Assembly: GCF_018873765.1 (NCBI RefSeq)
Contig: NC_057926.1
Span: 56,433,378 to 56,497,377, forward strand
DNA from: Telopea speciosissima
Taxonomy: Eukaryota > Streptophyta > Magnoliopsida > Proteales > Proteaceae
Reading direction: 5' to 3'
DNA: 64,000 nt
Shown here: positions 57,849-64,000 of the stretch, piece after piece
Numbering within the stretch: the stretch's first letter is position 1
Layout of the letters: each line of letters starts with the position of its first letter
The notes under the pieces: generated by a model
Told to the model about the DNA's origin: nothing
Seen by the model: only the letters and a program-made list of their open reading frames with translations
The model's database searches: none
Position numbers and translations under genes: made by a program

Positions 57849-59258
57849 GGATTATTTCCAAATGCCCCCCTGAAAATGACCAAACTAACAATTGTCCCCC
57901 TAAATTTTCACTAATTTTACATACACCTCTGTTTTCCAAACTAAGAACCATTATAGTCCCTGCCGTTAGACAGAGACGTTATGTTATAACGGATCCCAGT
58001 TTTTGAACTTCGATGGACCATTCTACCCCTGGATAGGGTAAAATGACCAAAATGACCTTACCTGAAAAAAACAAAAAAAACCCTGCAACTCGTCTTCCCC
58101 AAATCTTTTAGGGTTTGGGGAAGATGAGTTCTTGAATCAGAAATCAAGAAGAAATAGTTACCTGTTCATCGGTTTTCTTCTTCCTCCGTAGATGAATTGA
58201 ATAGCAGTTCAATCTCGGGAAGTAGCAGAAAGAAGAAGGGAAAAAAAAAAAATAGAAGAAGGAAGATATGCATTTGAGCGAGAATGAGGGAATTGAAGGG
58301 AATACCTTCGTTGTGACGGGAGGGCTTGGCTTCGTTGGCTCCACTCTCTGCTTAGAGCTTGTAAGAAGGGGAGCTCGAGAGGTTCGATCTCTCGATAAAC
58401 GTTCAACTTCTCCCTGGTCCAACCATCTTAAGAAGATCGGTGTTCGGTGTATCCAAGGTACCTACCTACCTACACACCTTATCTTACAAGAAACCCTAGA
58501 AATTTATTATGATATATATTACTTCAATGTCTACGTGATTGAATGAACCGATGAATCGGTTTCAATTTCCCCATAGGATCGATGCTTTTCTGCTATTTCC
58601 TGTGTTCCTCAATTTCATTTTCTTTGGTCTTTACAATTTTGTGCTTTGAATTAGGCTAAAATGCTTCTTCCTCCTTTGAGTAATTTTATCTGCGTATCTT
58701 AGATCTCGATGTTCTACAATACAATGTTGTGTTTAATCATTGAATTATTTTTCACCACGATCTTATTTTCTACAGATTTGGACTTTAGGTAATGTGATTT
58801 TGCCCTTTCCCAATCTGCCTTCTTCTTTTGCGCTAGTCCACTCGTTATCCCTTCCTTCCTCCTTCCTCCTTCCTCCTCCCTCCTGAGGCGTGTGATCCCT
58901 CATATGCTTTGGATTAGAAATCCCCGTGCGACGGTACTCGGCCTCTGAGAATTGAATTTCTTCTTGATTTCTGATTCAAAACTCATCTTCCCCAAACCAT
59001 AAACAATTTGGGGAAGATGAGTTCCAGTTTTTTTTGTTTTTTCCCGGTAAGGTTATTTTGGTCATTTTCTCCTATTCAGGGGGCAGAATGATCCATCGAA
59101 ATTCAAAAACTGAGATCCGTTATAACATAACGTCTCTGTCTAATGGCAAGGACTATAGTGGTACTTAGTTTAAAAAGAAGGGATACATATAAAATTAATA
59201 AAAGTTTAGAGGGGCAACTATAAATTTGGCCATTTTTAAGGGGATTGGGAAATAACCC
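57849..59258. mobile_element. Pack-MULE carrying an SDR exon
   Basis: Inverted repeats of about 290 bp bound this 1.4-kb element: GGATTATTTCCAAATGCCCC on the left and, minus strand, GGGTTATTTCCCAATCCCC on the right. Strong identity runs through GACAGAGACGTTATGTTATA (57970/59140) to AATCAGAAATCAAGAAGAAA (58134/58965). It sits in a T tract (57839-57848 and 59259-59271), so a 9-bp T duplication is likely but cannot be proven. Each TIR contains its own small palindrome (CTTCCCCAAA / TTTGGGGAAG). The interior holds the first exon and part of the first intron of a dehydrogenase gene, and no transposase. Confidence 0.82.
58268..58457 (+). pseudogene. Captured exon 1 of an extended SDR (3-beta-HSD-like) gene
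   Basis: An open exon starts with MHLSENEGIEGNTFVVTGG, followed by LGFVGSTLCLELVRRG, containing the NAD-binding TGGxGFxG motif at residues 17-24 of the extended short-chain dehydrogenase / 3-beta-hydroxysteroid dehydrogenase family. It ends GVRCIQG at a good splice donor (CAAG before GTACCT). About 63 residues are encoded, against roughly 350-480 in the family, and the catalytic YxxxK region is absent. The reading frame has no lesion. The 5' leader lies next to the left TIR, and the downstream sequence is intron-like before the right TIR. The parent gene is not in the window. Confidence 0.82.
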
Positions 59259-59344
59259 TTTTTTTTTTTTTGGGTAAGGGTTCGTTTCACCAGTTCATTT
59301 GATAAAAAACGATACCCCTTCCCCTCAAAAACAGTAATTCAGAA

Positions 59345-59521
59345 ACGTAACACCTCTGTGACAGCAGCACCTCTCCCAGCCTCCCTCACTCTCAACGGCA
59401 ATCCGCGAGCCAGCAAGCGCTCGAAGGGTCGGCCGCCGGGAACCCGCAGCGCTCGAAGTACTCCTGCTGCTGCTACCATTCTCGGATTTCGTCGGCAACA
59501 CCTGCGAGTAACAAACCCAGG
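59345..59521 (+). promoter_or_regulatory. Likely 5' UTR exon of the PPR gene
   Basis: A GC-richer segment ends with a good donor, AACCCAG before GTTAGT at 59522. A matching acceptor (TTGTTCAG) ends at 60116, just before the PPR start codon. This suggests a noncoding first exon and a 595-bp leader intron; transcript evidence is needed. Open frames within 59522-60116 are intron sequence. Confidence 0.45.
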
Positions 59522-60140
59522 TTAGTTCCCCTTACTTTGGTAATTTTTCTCTCAAACCTTACTACGACTTTGCTGCTGTGTTCTCTTGATCTATTCGTTT
59601 ATACATTTTTTTTTTCTTTTCCTCTGTTATCTTTCTTTCTTGGTCTCCTTTGCTCAGGCGATGATAGCCGCAGGCTCACTCTGCTTTTACGTTTTTTTTT
59701 TTGGGTGCATCTTAATATTTTTTGGGTGAATGCTTTTACGTTCTTGTTGAGCTTTATGTATATTTAATCTGTTATTTTTTTTTCCTGTTATCTTTCTTCC
59801 TCGGCCAGCTCCAATCTACATATGTATAATCAAATTAAGTAACAGATTTTAAAAATCTGCTTTAGTAATCTGCTATAACAAATTAAGTAACAGATTTTAA
59901 TTTGGACTCCAAAGCCCGCTGGACTAATTTTAGGTAATTATAATTAGCCCTAAAACCATAGATATGAGATTGTTATCATCAACTACCCAAAAAAAGAGAG
60001 ATTATTATCTTCGGTCTTGTTTCTTATTTCTTACTTTATCTGAATCCATCGTCTCCCTTTGATTTGCGGTGGGCTCTCTTTTTAGAAACTTAACACAAGC
60101 AATGTTCTGTTGTTCAGGAATCTCATTGCTCATCTCTCAA

Positions 60141-61847
60141 ATGGATTTCTCCCGTTTTTCCAATCGTCTTTCCAGACTGGTAGGATTTGAAGCTCGTGCT
60201 TGTCTCTCATCAGCGAAGACCACGAAAGACGTCCTTCCAGTCCCCTCCTTGTCTGTTGGCTATAGTCTTGAAATGGGTCCTCTCAGATCCCATTGTGATT
60301 CAGTACAACCCAACAAGGATTCCATTTCCACCCACGCTCTGATCTCAGGTTATGAAAGCCGCTTTTACCTGCCTTCTCCTCCTTCAGGTTTGGGTTCCTG
60401 TAGATCGATCCATGGTGGGTTAGTTCTAACTCAAGCTTTTACTGAGACCGGCAATGAGAACCCAAATCCCGTTGATGATCGAACTATGGAAGACAGTGAG
60501 AAAATCTGCAAGATACTCTCCAATCACTCTGGATTTTCCGGCATCGAGTCCTCTCTTGATCGTTCTGGGGTCAAGGTCTCCCCATCCCTGGTTGAGGAAG
60601 TCCTTAAGAAGCTCAGCAATGCAGGAGTGTTGGCGCTGTTGTTCTTCCGTTGGGCCGAGAAGCAAGAAGGTTTCAAGCATACCACTGAGATATACAATGC
60701 CCTCATGGATGCTTTGGGCAAAATCAAACAGTTCAAATTGATGTGGAATCTGGTCAATACCATGAAGAGCAAGGCCTTACTGACCAAAGACACCTTTGCG
60801 CTTATTATCCGAAGATATGCCAGGGCGAGGAAGATTAAAGAAGCCACCGAGACTTTTGAGAAGATGGAGAAGTTCTGCCTGAAACCAGAATTATCTGATT
60901 TTAACCGATACATTGATACTCTATGCAAGTCTAGGCACGTTAAAAAAGCACAGGAGGTTTTCGATGAAATGAAAAAGAGAAGATTTACACCCGACCTCAG
61001 GACTTACACGATTCTCTTGGAGGGTTGGGGCCAAGAACAAAATGAGTTCAAGCTCAAAGAAGTGTATACGGAGATGAGAGGTGAAGGGTTGCAACCTGAC
61101 GTTGTAACCTATGGGATTATCATCAATGCTTTCTGTAAGCTGAGGAAATACAATGAAGCAATTGATCTATTCCGTGAGATGGAAATAAAGAACTTGAAGC
61201 CGAGTCCTCACATCTATTGTACGTTGATCAATGGATTAGGTGCTGAGAAGCGATTGAAAGAAGCCCTTGAGTTCTTTGAGCAATCTAAGGCCAAGGGATT
61301 CAAACCAGAAGAACCCACTTATAATGCAGTCATCGGGGCTTACTGTCAGTCGACGCGGATGTTTGATGCATACAGGGTAGTTGATGAAATGAGGCAATAT
61401 GGGGTTGGCCCGAATGCTAGGACGTACGAGATAATTCTTCACCATCTGATAAAGGCCGGCAGAAGAAAAGAAGCATTCTCATTGTTCCAGAGAACGGGTA
61501 CCGAGTTTGGTTGTGAACCTAGTTTGAACATCTACTCAGTGATAGTGAAGATGTTCTGTGATGAGGAGCGGACCGACATGGCTCAGAGAGTATGGAACGA
61601 GATGAAGGCCAAGGGATTTCTTCCCGGTATGCATATGTTTTCGGTTTTGATTAAGAGTCTCTGTGACGAGAATAAGTTGGATGATGCTTGCAAATATTTT
61701 CAAGAGATGCTAGATTTGGGTATCAGGCCTCCTGGTCAGATGTACAGTAAATTGAAGGAAGCTCTTCTAGAAGACGGGAGGAAGGATATTGCTCTAATTT
61801 TGTGGCAGAAGCTTGAAACGTTAAGGAAAAAGCCTTTGGTTGGTTAG
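60141..61847 (+). CDS. P-class pentatricopeptide repeat protein, mitochondrial (At1g71060-like)
   Basis: Intron-free reading frame of 568 residues from the ATG at 60141. An in-frame ATG at 60102 is possible but would lie upstream of the inferred splice acceptor. The N-terminus MDFSRFSNRLSRLVGFEARA is rich in R and S with no acidic patch, as in mitochondrial targeting peptides. After a long linker, VEEVLKKLSNAGVLALLFFR and WAEKQEGFKHTTEIYNALMD begin about ten 35-residue PPR units, for example DVVTYGIIINAFCKLRKYNE and SPHIYCTLINGLGAEKRLKE. There are no E, E+ or DYW domains, so it is a P-class protein, expected to bind organelle RNA and affect its processing or stability. Length and motif order resemble Arabidopsis At1g71060. 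No lesion was seen. Confidence 0.92.
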   Translation: MDFSRFSNRLSRLVGFEARACLSSAKTTKDVLPVPSLSVGYSLEMGPLRSHCDSVQPNKDSISTHALISGYESRFYLPSPPSGLGSCRSIHGGLVLTQAFTETGNENPNPVDDRTMEDSEKICKILSNHSGFSGIESSLDRSGVKVSPSLVEEVLKKLSNAGVLALLFFRWAEKQEGFKHTTEIYNALMDALGKIKQFKLMWNLVNTMKSKALLTKDTFALIIRRYARARKIKEATETFEKMEKFCLKPELSDFNRYIDTLCKSRHVKKAQEVFDEMKKRRFTPDLRTYTILLEGWGQEQNEFKLKEVYTEMRGEGLQPDVVTYGIIINAFCKLRKYNEAIDLFREMEIKNLKPSPHIYCTLINGLGAEKRLKEALEFFEQSKAKGFKPEEPTYNAVIGAYCQSTRMFDAYRVVDEMRQYGVGPNARTYEIILHHLIKAGRRKEAFSLFQRTGTEFGCEPSLNIYSVIVKMFCDEERTDMAQRVWNEMKAKGFLPGMHMFSVLIKSLCDENKLDDACKYFQEMLDLGIRPPGQMYSKLKEALLEDGRKDIALILWQKLETLRKKPLVG

Positions 61848-62901
61848 AACTTAGAAAAAAAGAGTTGATGGTGGTTGTGTCTGAAAGGTCTTTTAGCACT
61901 TGGAATCATTTTCTCACTTCCATCTCCTTCTATTTAAGTAGGAGCCATACCCAGATGAAAGCCAGCTACACAGAAAGAATCCATGATTCGATTGGTCTCA
62001 ATCTGCTCTACCTACCATACCTAACACACCAAGACTGACCTCCATCTTTTAAGAACATTTTTCTTCGAAACATAACTCTTGTAGCTATATGTATAACACT
62101 CATGAATCCAAAACCAAAATTTGGAAATCTACTGCGTCCAGATGATACAATCAGATAGTTAGAGGTGCCACCATTCTTTAGATGGATGATTTGAGGTTAG
62201 CTTTACTTTCATCTCATCTTGCATCAATTTTATGCTAAAACTTCAATTTATTCAGCTAGTAACCATCTGCCGAATCTATGTTTCGTCTATTTTGTGACTT
62301 ATTTAGTTGTTTAAGAAGTGGGAGAGCCTTGGCATGATGGTTAAGTTGCACTATTGAAACCATCAGGTTGCTTGTTCAAAAACATGGAAACTCTCTTCGT
62401 GAAGCCTCTCTTTTTTTAGTTGTCTAAGAATGAGCAAACATCGTATTCTCGTGGTTGTAAAAAGTGGATTTTCCTTTACTTTGGGGATACCCATTCCCAT
62501 CTGGCTGCAAAAGTTCTCTTCTTTTCTGAATTATTAAGGAATAGCTTTAGGCAAAATCTTATTATCATTGATTCACCACTCATGGTGACAATGCATAACA
62601 ACAATGGCCACCGTCCAGCCAAAGGGAAGAGTGATGTGACAAATCCTATGTCCTGTGCACCCCTTTTGAACTTGTATTTTTTAAATTGATTTTTTTTTGT
62701 ATCCTAAACAATGGTTCTGTTTGTATTTAATAGTTTTTGTTTTTTCTCATCAAAAGAAAAATAAAAACTCCAACTAACCTGAAATTTGACATGTGAACCA
62801 GAGGCCTTGAGGTCTTCCTGATCACAAACTTTTAGCTTGGTTTGCCCTGCCATGTGGAGGAACTACTACATGGTTACGAAAACCAAATATCATTTTTTTT
62901 A
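61848..62901. other. PPR 3' flank
   Basis: 3' UTR and intergenic sequence. At 62325-62410 an Au-SINE-like head (GCCTTGGCATGATGGTTAAG, then ATGGAAACTCTCTTCGTGAA) is recognisable but truncated. The 89-codon frame at 62420-62689 has no recognised domain. Confidence 0.5.
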
Positions 62902-63753
62902 GGGAAAATTTCACGGACACCCCCTGGAAGAAAATTGGCCAAATATCATTTTTTTAGGGAAATTTTCAGAAACATACTCTCTTAACGGTTCCAATAAATC
63001 TTTCTTCTCAGATCGGCAACTGTTACAGTAAAATCGCCTTGACCAGTTCGCTTCCTCCGTCGGAACGAAAGAGATAAAAAAGAGAAAAAAAAAATCTACA
63101 ATTTCAAAAAACAGAGAAGAAGAAAAACAGAAAGAATCGTAAATCTGTCTGTACAAGTATCGATCTTCGTTGTCCATCGATTTCCAACCTTATTCCTTCC
63201 TTCTTGGACGGCAGGAAAAATTGGGAGGGTTTTAACGGAACCGCGGCGCTCATCTCACATGAAGGAAGGGGGTGAGAGGAGGAGACTCCTTGATCCTTCT
63301 TTCTTTGACAACTTCCATTTCTCGTCCAAGTAGAACTGTGGAGCAGCCGCTGCAACTGCCTTATTCCTTCCTTCTTGGACGGCAGAAAAAATTGGGAGGG
63401 TTTTAACGGAACCCCGGCGCTCATCTCACAAAGGGGGTGAGAGGAGGAGACTCCTTGATCCTTCTTTCTTTGACAATTTCCATTTCTCGTCCAAGTAGAA
63501 CCCTGCAACTCTTCTCTGCCATAGATTGGTAAAAGAGGGTTTTACCTTTAAGGGGTATTATGGTACATTTATCCCTTCTAAGGATAATTTGACCATTATG
63601 ATAAAACTAACAGCAACTTAACCCCAAAAGCCTAACGGAGTGGATTAAGTTCAAATATCTTCATAAAATAAGGGCAGTCTGTGCTATTTTGACCAAGTTT
63701 GGTAAATTTATGAGATATTGGATACTTTTAGAGGTTGTCCGTGAAATTTTCCC
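62902..63753. mobile_element. TIR element in a T tract, with internal tandem duplication
   Basis: The ends GGGAAAATTTCACGGACACC (left) and, minus strand, GGGAAAATTTCACGGACAAC (right) are nearly identical for 20 bases and then diverge. Flanking sequence is T8A on the left and T10A on the right, compatible with a 9-bp T-rich duplication. The interior holds two tandem copies of a 171-bp unit. Confidence 0.62.
63188..63502 (-). repeat. 171-bp tandem duplication
   Basis: Copies start at 63188 and 63359 (CCTTATTCCTTCCTTCTTGG). The second lacks a few bases near 63430. The period is a multiple of three, so a minus-strand frame stays open across both copies and repeats KDQGVSSSHPL and VPLKPSQFFLPSKKEGIR. 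The frame has no ATG at its start and no recognised domain, so it is not called as a gene. Confidence 0.7.
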
Positions 63754-64000
63754 TTTTTTTTTTATAGAAAAAGAAAGAATTATATATCATTGACAAATGC
63801 TATCAAAAAGCTAAATTTCTTACATAATATCAGTAGATTCAGCACTAAAGAGCTCACAATCGAAGTTGTCAACGGTCGATCCAGTCAAGATTTAGTATGC
63901 TTTGCAATTTTAAGCAAATATTGGGTCAAATCGAAACCAACCGATAATTGATCGGTCTATAAAATCCAAACCAAAACCTATACCTATCAACTTGTTCTGC
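63754..64000. other. Window end, TIR-type repeat sequence
   Basis: After an A-rich stretch, the last 100 bases (TCGAAACCAACCGATAATTG and on) have the AACCGA-rich wording of the MULE ends seen at 44660 and 53305. They may be the start of another element continuing outside the window. Confidence 0.35.

Noticed and set aside
60069-60140. Longer N-terminus for the PPR protein
   Set aside because: The upstream extension would begin at a GTG or at the ATG at 60102; the splice acceptor ending at 60116 and the transit-peptide-like sequence from 60141 favour the later start.
62420-62689. 89-codon ORF after the PPR gene
   Set aside because: Starts with no good ATG context and no recognised motif; adjacent to a SINE remnant.

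Overview
This window is nuclear DNA of a flowering plant, most likely a eudicot. It is AT-rich, its genes carry GT-AG introns, and it holds plant-specific families: HAK/KUP/KT potassium transporters, a GT14 glucuronosyltransferase and a P-class PPR gene. Its transposons are also plant types: Ty1/copia, a plant LINE, an Au-type SINE and Mutator-like (MULE) elements with 9-bp target duplications. The species cannot be fixed from the sequence alone.

Layout. (1) 1-15.47 kb has no host gene. It is one very large interrupted inverted repeat (arms about 1-11405 and 11785-15473). Its arms were later split by a LINE (about 7597-10896), a foldback element with roughly 0.9-kb arms carrying an R2R3-MYB fragment (about 1140-6367), and several small elements with 9-bp target duplications. 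(2) 16.5-44.2 kb is a tandem cluster of HAK-type potassium transporter genes. Copy 1 (16553-19882) and copy 2 (32205-36082) are intact nine-exon genes. Copy 3 (40679-44161) is complete except for a one-base deletion in exon 3. A fourth, decayed copy lies at 37475-39798, split by a copia remnant. (3) Between copies 1 and 2, at 20592-28974, lies a Pack-MULE with a perfect 9-bp target duplication. It carries the 5' end of an Aux/IAA gene and the 5' end of a group IId WRKY gene, pointing at each other. A full-length but decayed copia element (21436-28198) later landed on the Aux/IAA splice donor. (4) 45.5-50.9 kb is a four-exon GT14 gene, probably an arabinogalactan beta-glucuronosyltransferase, with an Au SINE in its 3.9-kb first intron. 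(5) 51.8-59.3 kb is a row of TIR elements: a 3.7-kb MULE-like element with a nested solo LTR, a 1.8-kb TIR element, and a second Pack-MULE carrying exon 1 of an extended short-chain dehydrogenase. (6) 60.1-61.8 kb is a mitochondrial-type P-class PPR gene. (7) 62.9-63.75 kb is one more TIR element, with an internal in-frame tandem duplication.

The functional host genes are therefore HAK copy 1, HAK copy 2, the GT14 gene and the PPR gene; HAK copy 3 is probably a very recent pseudogene. They belong to unrelated pathways (potassium transport, cell-wall proteoglycan glycosylation in the Golgi, organelle RNA processing) and do not form an operon-like unit. The most notable content is the set of captured regulatory-gene fragments (MYB, Aux/IAA, WRKY) and the SDR fragment inside TIR elements, and the giant palindrome, whose two arms record each other's empty insertion sites.

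All coordinates, repeat boundaries and mismatch counts were worked out by eye. Family names come from recognising conserved protein motifs, not from a database search.
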